A DNA stretch of 64,000 nt from Verrucomicrobiia bacterium. Its GTDB lineage: Bacteria; Verrucomicrobiota; Verrucomicrobiia; Verrucomicrobiales; DEV007. This document shows positions 9,443 to 17,424 of the stretch, piece after piece. The stretch covers positions 62,001 to 126,000 of the forward strand of contig JAUIAH010000022.1 of assembly GCA_030425385.1 (NCBI GenBank), given 5' to 3'. The notes beneath the pieces are model-generated. The model did not search any database. It was not told the DNA's origin and was given only the letters and a program-made list of their open reading frames with translations. The position numbers and the translations under genes were made by a program. Position 1 is the first letter of the stretch; each line of letters begins with the position of its first letter.

Positions 9443-10441
9443 TCAATCTGGTTGCAGAATGAGTTTACCCTTCAACGTGCCATTGCAGCCGATGGTGCTT
9501 TCCTCTTGCAAGCGATGCGCAGTTGCCGCCTCGGCCAAGGGGAGAATGCGATCAATGCGAGGCTTGAGAGAACCTGCCGCCATCCACCGATTCATCTCCT
9601 CAGCACAGACGCGCTGGACGTCTGGCGGCATCAGAAACATGACGAACCCAAGGAGAGAGGCTTGTTTCGTATAGAAGGGGCCGATGGGAACTTCGGAACG
9701 CGCGTCGCGTCCAGCCATGACGATGATGCGGCCATCGCGCGCCAGGCCGGTGACGGCATCTGCTAGTTGCGGCTCCCGCACGGTTTCCCACCAAAGGTTG
9801 ACGCCATCGGGAGCGAGCTCTTGCACGCTTGTCAGGACATCACTTTCTTTATAGAGAATGACATCGTCTGCTCCGAGGTCACGGCAGAGCGCTGCTTTCT
9901 CGGCGCTGCCTGCCGTCGTGATGATCTTGGCCGCTCCCAGACACTTTGCCATTTGAATGACGGTGGAACCCACGCCGCCGCTCCCGCCATTGACGAAGAC
10001 AGTCTCACCGGCCTGCAACTGGCCCCGATGAACGAGTCCAAGGTGGGCAGTGATGCCGACCAATGAAAGCGCCGCGGCGTCCGTGTCCGCCACTTGGGGT
10101 GGAGTGGGGTAGAGCCATTCCTCCTGAACGGCTGCATACTCCGCGAAGGTTCCCTGACGTCCTAACAAACCCTGATTGGATCCCCAGACGCGATCACCTA
10201 CTTGGTAACGGGCAACTCCCTCGCCTACCGCTTCCACCGTGCCAGCCAGGTCACAGCCGACAATGTAGGGAGATGGCAACGCCATCGGCACGGCACCGGA
10301 GCGCAAATAGGTATCGATCGGATTCACGGCGACAGCTCCCACCTTCACGAGGACTTCGCCAGCTTGCGGGGTGGGCGTTTCCAGATCCCCGTAGAGAAGT
10401 TGATCGGCAGGGCCAGGGGCGTGGATATAGGCAGCTTTCAT
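9443..10441 (-). CDS. NADPH:quinone reductase / zinc-independent MDR oxidoreductase
   Basis: Medium-chain dehydrogenase/reductase of the quinone-oxidoreductase branch, 332 residues. The N-terminal GroES-like domain begins MKAAYIHAPGPADQLLYGD and carries G-C-D-L-A-G-T-V-E-A-V-G. The Rossmann domain has the nucleotide-binding loop N-G-G-S-G-G-V-G-S near residue 150. The structural four-cysteine zinc cluster of alcohol dehydrogenases is absent, which points to a quinone- or enal-reducing enzyme using NADPH. Soluble and cytoplasmic. Physiological substrate unknown. Confidence 0.9.
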   Translation of the reverse strand: MKAAYIHAPGPADQLLYGDLETPTPQAGEVLVKVGAVAVNPIDTYLRSGAVPMALPSPYIVGCDLAGTVEAVGEGVARYQVGDRVWGSNQGLLGRQGTFAEYAAVQEEWLYPTPPQVADTDAAALSLVGITAHLGLVHRGQLQAGETVFVNGGSGGVGSTVIQMAKCLGAAKIITTAGSAEKAALCRDLGADDVILYKESDVLTSVQELAPDGVNLWWETVREPQLADAVTGLARDGRIIVMAGRDARSEVPIGPFYTKQASLLGFVMFLMPPDVQRVCAEEMNRWMAAGSLKPRIDRILPLAEAATAHRLQEESTIGCNGTLKGKLILQPD

Positions 10442-10554
10442 GCCCCACCCAAAGCCGATTTCGCCGCACGACGCAAGGCTGCACTGTCGCTTGCTAAGTT
10501 TCTTGAACGCTGGCGAAGCTCGGTCAGAATGCGGGATAACCTGTTCCGATCATC

Positions 10555-11133
10555 ATGTTTCGCCAACGCCTCTTACAAGCCTCCATCGCCACGCTCTTCG
10601 CCACGACGTTTCCCCTTACCGCCGGGGAGAAATACGAGATTGAGTCCGTCTTCTCCACCGTGCTCTTCAAGGTGCGCCACATGCAAACGGCCAATGCTTG
10701 GGGACGCTTCGACCAGGTGGCCGGGACGTTAGACTACGAGAATGGCGACCTCACGAAGAGTAGCCTCGCGCTCACGATCAAGGCGGACAGCGTGAATACG
10801 AATAGTGAGAAGCGCGATGACCACTTGCGTGGCCCCGATTTCTTCAACGCGAAAGAGTTTGAAACCATCACTTTCAAAAGCACCAAGATTGAGAAATCGG
10901 GTGAGGACTACATGATCACGGGTGATTTGACGATGTTAGGAGTGACCAAATCGGTCACGGCCACGTGCGAGTTTTACGGAGAAGGGAAATCCCCGCGCGG
11001 TGATCAGAAGATTCTCGGAGCAGAGGCCACGTTCAAGGTCAAGCGCACGGATTTCGGCATGAATTACGGCGTTCCCAACATTGGCGATGAGGTGACGCTG
11101 ATCGTCAGCGTGGAAGCCCTGGAAGTGAAGTGA
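10555..11133 (+). CDS. YceI family periplasmic protein
   Basis: A 192-residue YceI-like protein with a signal peptide ending near T-A-G. The domain begins Y-E-I-E-S-V-F-S-T-V-L-F-K-V-R-H and contains the family patterns R-D-D-H-L-R-G-P-D-F-F-N and G-D-L-T-M-L-G-V-T-K. YceI folds are lipocalin-like barrels that bind long isoprenoid or amphiphilic ligands; the ligand here is unknown. The stop codon overlaps the GTG/ATG start region of the next gene, so both are probably translated from one transcript. Confidence 0.92.
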   Translation: MFRQRLLQASIATLFATTFPLTAGEKYEIESVFSTVLFKVRHMQTANAWGRFDQVAGTLDYENGDLTKSSLALTIKADSVNTNSEKRDDHLRGPDFFNAKEFETITFKSTKIEKSGEDYMITGDLTMLGVTKSVTATCEFYGEGKSPRGDQKILGAEATFKVKRTDFGMNYGVPNIGDEVTLIVSVEALEVK

Positions 11134-11138
11134 GTGAA

Positions 11139-11996
11139 ATGAGCAGCGCTTTCGATCCCTCACATGTTTGGCTCAATGGTAGCCTGGTCTCCGTCGCAGA
11201 AGCACGCATTGATCCCTTCGATCATGGATTGCTCACCGGTGATGGCGTCTTTGAAACGTTGATCGTCTACCGAGGGCAGCCCTTTGCTCTGCGCCGTCAC
11301 TGGGAGCGTCTCGGCCGTTCGTCGGCTGTTCTCGGATTGGAAATTCCTAGCAAGGAATTGCTTGCGACAGCGATAGAGGAAGTGTTAGAAGCAAATGCCG
11401 TCGAGGGTGGGCGCTTGCGGATCACCGTCACCGGTGGGCCGGCTCCCTTGGGTTCGGAGAAAGGCGATGCCTCTTCCACCGTGATCGTTGCCGTCGCGAG
11501 TTTGCCAGGACATGGGCCCGAAGCGGATCTCGTCACGGTCCCCTTTCGGCGCAATGAGCACGGAGCCTTGACGAATCACAAAACCACCTCTTATGGAGAG
11601 AATGTCGTCGCCCTCGATTACGCAAAGAAGCAGGGCGGGACGGAGGCCATCTTTGCCAACACGCAAGGGAGTCTTTGTGAGGGCACTGGCAGTAATCTCT
11701 TCATCGTGTTCGAAGATGAACTCATCACCCCACCGATCTCGTCCGGATGCCTTCCGGGGGTGACGCGGGCTTTGGTGCTTGAGCTTTGTGAGCGTGATGG
11801 CATCGAGGTGTCTCAGCGGAATGTTCCGCTCCGTGCTTTGGCTGAGGCGTCGGAAGCCTTTCTCACTTCCACCTTACGGGAGGTGCAACCTGTTCGCACC
11901 GTGGACGGCCGTTCCCTTCCGGATTGTCCAGGTGAACTCACTCAACAGATCCGTAAAGCGTTTGTCAGTCTGACAGAGCAAGAGATCGATCCCTAA
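11139..11996 (+). CDS. Class IV aminotransferase (branched-chain / D-amino acid / ADC lyase family)
   Basis: PLP fold-type IV enzyme of about 285 residues. The N-terminal W-L-N-G-x-L-V, the F-D-H-G-L-L-T-G-D-G-V-F-E-T segment, the PLP lysine in N-H-K-T-T-S-Y-G-E-N (about residue 148) and E-G-T-G-S-N-L-F-I are all family hallmarks. Branched-chain aminotransferases, D-alanine aminotransferases and aminodeoxychorismate lyases share this fold, and I cannot choose between them. A GTG at 11130 overlaps the yceI stop (GTGA), and an ATG three codons later at 11139 is equally possible; I report the ATG. Confidence 0.88.
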   Translation: MSSAFDPSHVWLNGSLVSVAEARIDPFDHGLLTGDGVFETLIVYRGQPFALRRHWERLGRSSAVLGLEIPSKELLATAIEEVLEANAVEGGRLRITVTGGPAPLGSEKGDASSTVIVAVASLPGHGPEADLVTVPFRRNEHGALTNHKTTSYGENVVALDYAKKQGGTEAIFANTQGSLCEGTGSNLFIVFEDELITPPISSGCLPGVTRALVLELCERDGIEVSQRNVPLRALAEASEAFLTSTLREVQPVRTVDGRSLPDCPGELTQQIRKAFVSLTEQEIDP

Positions 11997-12002
11997 GTCG
12001 GC

Positions 12003-12461
12003 ATGGCTAGAGCCACCAAGGGGTTGCTTGCCAAGGGGGTGGTGATGGCCATCTTTCTGGCGGGTGCTTGGCTTGTCGTCGATCAGCGATCAATCAAGCC
12101 TATCGAGTCTCCGGTGGTCGTGGAAGCACGGGGCAAAGATCGAGCCTGGCATTTCACCTATCAAGGCGAAATGCCAAGGAGGCTGATGGGAAAACTCGTG
12201 CTTCCATCGCACACAGAGGTGGAGTTGCATCTTCGGAGCGATGATTTCATCTACGTCTTCTCCTGCCCGAGTCTGCAGCAGAAAGAGATCGCGGTGCCCG
12301 ATCTTGAGTTTGCTCTTCGATTTCAAACCCCAGCGCCTGGCGATCATGAACTCGCCATGGATCCAATGTGCGGATTCCGCCTGCCGCCAGGGCAAGGGAT
12401 GGGTATGCTAACAGTCATGTCAAAGGAAGCCTATGGGAAATGGCTGCGAGAGAGGCCCTAG
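12003..12461 (+). CDS. COX2-like membrane-anchored cupredoxin lacking Cu-A ligands
   Basis: A 152-residue protein with one N-terminal transmembrane helix (about residues 11-26) and a domain that follows the periplasmic part of cytochrome c oxidase subunit II: W-H-F-T-Y-Q-G, L-R-S-D-D-F-I-Y-V-F-S-C-P-S, K-E-I-A-V-P-D-L, and D-P-M-C-G-F. In real COX2 the first His of Cu-A follows L-x-S-x-D-V-I and the Cys pair sits in C-x-x-x-C-G-x-x-H. Here Tyr84 replaces that His, Met119 replaces the first Cys, only Cys123 remains, and the second His is absent. It is therefore a cupredoxin fold that probably cannot form Cu-A. It sits 6 bp after the aminotransferase gene, with no other oxidase subunits nearby. 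Confidence 0.7.
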   Translation: MARATKGLLAKGVVMAIFLAGAWLVVDQRSIKPIESPVVVEARGKDRAWHFTYQGEMPRRLMGKLVLPSHTEVELHLRSDDFIYVFSCPSLQQKEIAVPDLEFALRFQTPAPGDHELAMDPMCGFRLPPGQGMGMLTVMSKEAYGKWLRERP

Positions 12462-13342
12462 CGTTCAAGCGAAGCGATGCGAATGTCCCGGAAGTCAATG
12501 GCCATATCCAAGTCTCCGTGCAGTTGGATTCCAATGGCTCCGCGTTCCTTCGCCGTCGTTGATGTGTAAGAGGCGACTCGTTGGCCATTCAGCCAGGTGA
12601 CGTAGTGGGGGCCGATGGCCTCGATTCGCATGGCATTCCAATCGTCCGGCTGTAAGAGCGTCGCGACGCCTTCGGCCTCCACGGGATAGCCAATTCCGGG
12701 AATGTAAGGAGATGCCGTCATGTCTCGCTGAAGCGAACGCGATTCGCCGATCTGAATCTGATCGGTGCCGCGGATGAAGATTCCAGAGTCCACCGTGCCT
12801 TCGCCAAAGCGAAAGTCGAAAGCCATGACGAAATCTGTGTATACAGCCTTCGTCCAAAGCGTGGAGGCTCGGCGATCTGGGCCGCTCACGACGTTGAGAC
12901 GACCTTCAGCGACGATCCATGAAGCTGCATCGGCTGGAGGCACGGCCCACTGCGAAAGATCGGTCCCATCAAAGGCTTCTGTCAGGGTAAAGCGGTGTGA
13001 TGTGAGGGCGTGGTGCCAATCAATGGCACCCGTCTCTTCGAGTTCGCGCGCAGGTGGCTCGAAGATGCTTTTAGGGGCCTTTCGCGCCCGGAAATAATGA
13101 GGGGCATCAGTGACCCACACAAGGTGGCCAATCTGCTTGGAGATACCTGTGACCTCTGCGAGGAGCGGTGTCCAGGATTGGAGGTCTGAGGATACCTCAA
13201 GTGCATAGGTCCGGCCTTTCAAGGTTGGCCACTCTATCATCACTACATGATCCGCCATGTCGACGGATTGGGCAATCACCGTGTCGGCGACAAAGGCGGC
13301 TCCCAGAGCTGCGATCGCGATGGGGGATAGGAATGCTCTCAC
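12458..13342 (-). CDS. Secreted DUF1080 (3-keto-disaccharide hydrolase-like) protein
   Basis: A 294-residue protein starting at a GTG with a signal peptide (MRAFLSPIAIAALGAAFVADTVIA). Residues ~28-90 are the recurring W ... Y-A-L-E-V-S-S-D-L-Q-S-W ... F-R-A module found in other secreted proteins of this window. Residues ~115-292 are a DUF1080 domain: F-D-G-T-D-L-S-Q-W at the start, G-I-F-I-R-G, W-N-A-M-R-I-E-A, then G-A-I-G-I-Q-L-H-G and F-R-D-I-R-I at the end. Some DUF1080 proteins hydrolyse 3-keto-glycosides, while many act as carbohydrate-binding concanavalin-like folds. The gene is convergent with the COX2-like gene, overlapping it by 4 bp. Confidence 0.85.
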   Translation of the reverse strand: MRAFLSPIAIAALGAAFVADTVIAQSVDMADHVVMIEWPTLKGRTYALEVSSDLQSWTPLLAEVTGISKQIGHLVWVTDAPHYFRARKAPKSIFEPPARELEETGAIDWHHALTSHRFTLTEAFDGTDLSQWAVPPADAASWIVAEGRLNVVSGPDRRASTLWTKAVYTDFVMAFDFRFGEGTVDSGIFIRGTDQIQIGESRSLQRDMTASPYIPGIGYPVEAEGVATLLQPDDWNAMRIEAIGPHYVTWLNGQRVASYTSTTAKERGAIGIQLHGDLDMAIDFRDIRIASLER

Positions 13343-13508
13343 GGCAGAATCCTATCACCTTCCTTCCGGAGCGCACGCACTATCGGACACCAAGAGATTG
13401 AGTGTGACTAACTTTAGTCGAAGATGTGGCTTCAGGCGATCATTGGAGATACTGCTCGCATCGTGCCGCCGAGGACGTATGCTTGCGTGAGGTATCCCTG
13501 ATCACGTG

Positions 13509-14831
13509 ATGCATATTTCTACGTCCAAACCAATCCCTCGCCGTGCGATCCTCAAAGGCCTGGGTGCGGCAATGGCGCTCCCGGCCTTGGAGGCGATGAC
13601 GCCAGTCTTTGGGAAGGCACCTGCAACGGTGGCAACTCCGCGACTCGCCTTCCTCTACGTGCCCAACGGCGTGAACATCCAGAAGTGGTTGCCCTCTGAA
13701 GTAGGAGAGGGCTACGCACTCTCGCCGACGCTTGAGGCCTTGCGTGATCATCGTGATGACTTTGCAGTGTTGTCTGGGCTGGGGCATCCCCACTCCAAAG
13801 GTGGTCACTCGGGTGCAGATACCTGGCTCACGGGTGCTGATCTTGAAGGCACGCCAGGCTATGATTACCGCAACACCATATCGGTGGATCAAGTGGCGGC
13901 GCAAGCGTTAGGGCCCAAGACGCGATTGCCTTCGCTTGAGTTGTCTTCGACAGGTGGCACCGGCAAGCCTGGGCATTCGCAGACCCTAGCGTTCTCTCAG
14001 GATGGCGTTCCATTGCCTGCGGAGAGCAATCCGCGCGTGGTCTTTGAGAGACTCTTCGTCGACGAAACGGGGGCTTCGCGTGAAGAGAAAGGGCAACGGC
14101 ATCTGGAGGACCGTAGCATCCTCGACGCGGTGCGTGGCCAAGCGCGGTCCCTCGAACGGAAACTCGGCAAACGCGATCGCGAGAAACTCGATCAGTATCT
14201 GACTTCTGTCCGTGAGGTGGAGCAACGGGTCGAGCGCGCGGAGAACTGGATGGACGTGCCCAAGCCATCGATCAATGCGGATCGGTTGGCGCTCGATGCG
14301 GAGCCGAATGATCGTGGCGATCGCGAGACGTATTTCCGCACCATGTATGATTTGATTGCCTTGGCGTTTCAAACCGATCTCACGCGCGTGTGTAGTTTCC
14401 AGCTTGGACGTGAGGCGGCCGGTGGGAGTTATGATGAACTCGGCTTGAAGGCAAACCATCATGAACTCTCACATCATGGCGGTGATGAGGATATGTTAGA
14501 AGGGTTGCGCCAGATCGATGTCTTTCTCCTCGAACAACTAGGCTACTTTCTCACGCGTCTTCAAGAATCTGATGAGGACGGTCAGCCCTTGCTTGATCAG
14601 ACCATGATCGTCTACGGCAGCGGTATGAATAGTGGGGAAGGTGGCGGCCACTCGCCGAAGAACCTGCCCTTGCTCTTTGCTGGTGGTCGTTCGTTAGGGT
14701 TCTCCCTTGGTCATCACCAATCGTTTGCAGAAAGCACCGTGCCGCTATCGAATCTCTTTGTCTCCATGCTTCAGAAGGTGGATCCGGCTACGGATCGGTT
14801 CATGGATAGCACGGGGGCACTTGCCATTTGA
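13509..14831 (+). CDS. DUF1552 family secreted protein
   Basis: A 440-residue DUF1552 protein, a PVC-typical family of unknown function. The N-terminus has a Tat-like signal (P-R-R-A-I-L-K-G-L-G-A-A-M-A-L-P). Family hallmarks follow: F-L-Y-V-P-N-G-V-N, H-S-K-G-G-H-S-G-A-D-T-W-L-T-G, S-V-D-Q-V-A-A-Q and, near the C-terminus, M-I-V-Y-G-S-G-M-N-S-G and G-H-S-P-K-N-L-P. A GTG one codon upstream at 13506 is also possible. It precedes the PSCyt1/DUF1592 gene by 4 bp. The two families are normally co-encoded, so a shared extracytoplasmic function is likely. Confidence 0.92.
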   Translation: MHISTSKPIPRRAILKGLGAAMALPALEAMTPVFGKAPATVATPRLAFLYVPNGVNIQKWLPSEVGEGYALSPTLEALRDHRDDFAVLSGLGHPHSKGGHSGADTWLTGADLEGTPGYDYRNTISVDQVAAQALGPKTRLPSLELSSTGGTGKPGHSQTLAFSQDGVPLPAESNPRVVFERLFVDETGASREEKGQRHLEDRSILDAVRGQARSLERKLGKRDREKLDQYLTSVREVEQRVERAENWMDVPKPSINADRLALDAEPNDRGDRETYFRTMYDLIALAFQTDLTRVCSFQLGREAAGGSYDELGLKANHHELSHHGGDEDMLEGLRQIDVFLLEQLGYFLTRLQESDEDGQPLLDQTMIVYGSGMNSGEGGGHSPKNLPLLFAGGRSLGFSLGHHQSFAESTVPLSNLFVSMLQKVDPATDRFMDSTGALAI

Positions 14832-14835
14832 AGCT

Positions 14836-17411
14836 GTGCTTGTCTCGCGTAGGTTCTTATTGATTTGGTTAGGAGCGGCTTCAATCGTGGTCGGGCAAGA
14901 GGTCGACTCCCAAACCTTTGAGTCGCATATCAAACCCTTCTTGACGCAGCATTGCATCGAGTGTCACGGCCCGGAGAAGCAGAAGGGCACCTTGCGGCTC
15001 GATTCCTGGAGCCTGCCTTTGATTCGTTGTCGATTGCGGAGAAGTGGGTGGAAATCCTCGACAACGTGAATGCGGGTGAAATGCCGCCAGAGGGAGAGCC
15101 GCGCCCTGATAAGACGCGGCAAACGAGGGTGATCGAGTGGATTGAAGGAGAGCTGGCCAAGGCCTCCAAGCGCCGAGAAAGCACCGGTGGCCGTGTGGTG
15201 ATGCGGCGTCTCAATCGCGATGAGTACAACCGGACGGTGAGAACGCTCACGGGTGTCAATTTCAATCCCGGGCGCGACTTTCCTGAAGACCCGCCCGCTC
15301 ACGGATTCGATAACATTGGTGCGGCCTTAGAAGTCTCACCGATGCTCATGGAGAAATACCTCAAAGCCGCTCGCGATGTGGTGGGCCGGGCCTTGGTGAC
15401 CGGCGAGCGTCCCGAAAGGCATCATTGGCAGCTGGAAGTTGAGGAAGGGCATCGATCGAACCAGTTTGACGGTCGCGATAGCGCCGGCCGCGATGAGTTG
15501 TGGTTGCACGATCACGTGCAACGTCATCGTTATCTTCTCAAGGGTGGGGGACTTGAGGTTCGCAGCGGCTTCGTTCTCCAGAAGGGATCCAAATCAGAAG
15601 GCGCCGCGGGCTTTCGCTGGTTCAAGTTTCCGGTAGAGGGGCTTTATCGACTCCGCATTCGCGCTGCCGGCCGGATCCCCGGTCGGGAAGAGGTCGTTGC
15701 CTCTGTGAAGAAGGTGTTCATGGCCCGTCATGCGACGGATGATTGGAAGGATGATCCAGCTGCGCAAGAGGCATGGTTGCGCGAAGAGTGGCCGGAGATT
15801 CGCGAACACTTCTTGTCGGACCCGATCTATCACTATAGCGCCCCACGCATGAAAGTGACGACTGATGAAGGGATTGTTATAAGGGAAGTGTCAGTCGACG
15901 CCGAGATGGACGAGCCCCACGTTTATGAGTTCTTTCATCGTTTCGGACCTCGCCATCGCAATGGGACCGATGGTGTGAATATTCGCAATCAGTACCACGT
16001 GCCGCGCCTCTTGGAGAATCACTGGTTTCAAGCCGATCCCGAGTTTGCTCGCCCTGAACTGTTCATCGACTGGATGGAGATTGAAGGCCCGTGGGTTGAC
16101 GAGTGGCCTCCGTTGAGTCACCAGCGTCTCGTGGGCGAACCGCGTGGAGGTGAATCGGATGTCGAGCGTGCCCGTCGGGTGCTTGAGGATTTCATGGAGC
16201 GCGCCTACCGGCGTCCCTTGCGCGAGCACGAGCTTGACCGCATGGTCGCCTTGTTCGAAAAGATGCGGCCCGCCAAGCCGAGTTTCGTGGAAGCGATCAA
16301 GGTGCCATTGATTGCGACGCTGGTGTCGCCAGCGTTTCTCTTCCTGCTAGAGCCTAACGAGAAACCTGTGGCTCGCCCGCTGAATGACTACGAATTGGCC
16401 AGTCGGCTTTCGTATTTCCTCTGGAGTGATATGCCAGATGATGAACTCTTTCATCTGGCTCAGGAGGGGCGGCTCGGCGATGCCGCCACGTTGAGAGCTC
16501 AAGTGGATCGCATGCTTGCCGACAAGCGTTCCGAAGCGTTGGTGAGAAACTTCACCGGACAATGGTTAGGCTTGCGTGAAGTGGGTGCCAACCCACCCGT
16601 CGAGACGCTCTTTCCTCACTACGATGACCACCTGGAGCGTTCCATGGTGGGTGAAAGTGAAGCATTCTTTGCCGAGATGCTCTATCAAGATCACAGTGTT
16701 CTTAACTTTCTGCGCGCTGACTTTGTCACCGTGAATGCCCGCATGGCGCGTTTCTATGGCATGAAAGGTGTTCGAGGTGATCATTTCCGACGCGTCGCCG
16801 CCCCGGTAAACCGTGGTGGATTGCTGACCCAAGCCAGTATCCTCACCATTACCTCAAATGGCACGCGCACGTCTCCCGTGGTGCGAGGAGCGTGGATTCT
16901 GGAGAACCTTCTGGGTGATCCCCCACCGCCGCCCCCTCCCGATGCGGGTGACTTGGCTCCCGAAGTTCCTGGCATCGACAAAGCCACTGTTCGCGACCGG
17001 CTCGAGGCCCATCGGGCCATCGCTGAATGCGCCCGGTGTCACGATAAGATCGATCCACTCGGCTTCGCCTTGGAAAACTACCACGCCGATGGTCGTTGGC
17101 GAGATCAGTATGGCTTCGGCTACAACGGCCGTGCGGGACGGCAGGATCCTATCGTTGATGCGAGTGGGCAATTGCCCGATGGCCGAACGTTCTCAGGTGT
17201 CGACGCCCTGCAGGAACTGCTTCTTGAGGAAGAAGATCGCTTCCTCCGCTGTCTCACTGAGAAGATACTAACGTACGCCCTGGGGCGTGGGTTGGAGTAT
17301 TCGGACCGCGGCGAAGTCGACCGTCTGACCAACCACCTCAAGACCAACCGCTACGCCCTCCGAAGTCTCATCAAAGCGATTGCCACGAGCCACGTCTTTC
17401 AATCAAAGTAA
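14836..17411 (+). CDS. PSCyt1-DUF1587-DUF1595-DUF1592-DUF1588-DUF1585 cytochrome-like protein with apparent frameshift
   Basis: The full gene seems to begin at the GTG at 14836, giving a signal peptide and the heme-binding motif C-I-E-C-H in a planctomycete-type cytochrome C domain (to about residue 95). Downstream come DUF1587 (R-L-N-R-D-E-Y-N-R-T-V), DUF1595 (E-R-A-Y-R-R-P-L), DUF1592 (S-R-L-S-Y-F-L-W-S), DUF1588 (T-S-P-V-V-R-G-A-W-I-L) and DUF1585 (L-T-Y-A-L-G-R-G). The reading frame changes by one base near 15005: upstream reads ...LRLDS and downstream resumes ...LEPAFDSLSIAEKW. One extra C in the CC at 15005-15006 would restore R-L-D-S-L-E-P-A-F-D. A downstream ATG at 14952 opens the rest (819 codons) but lacks signal and heme motif. 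It is either a sequencing error or a real N-terminal lesion. Confidence 0.85.
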
Positions 17412-17424
17412 CTGTGAAGATCCT

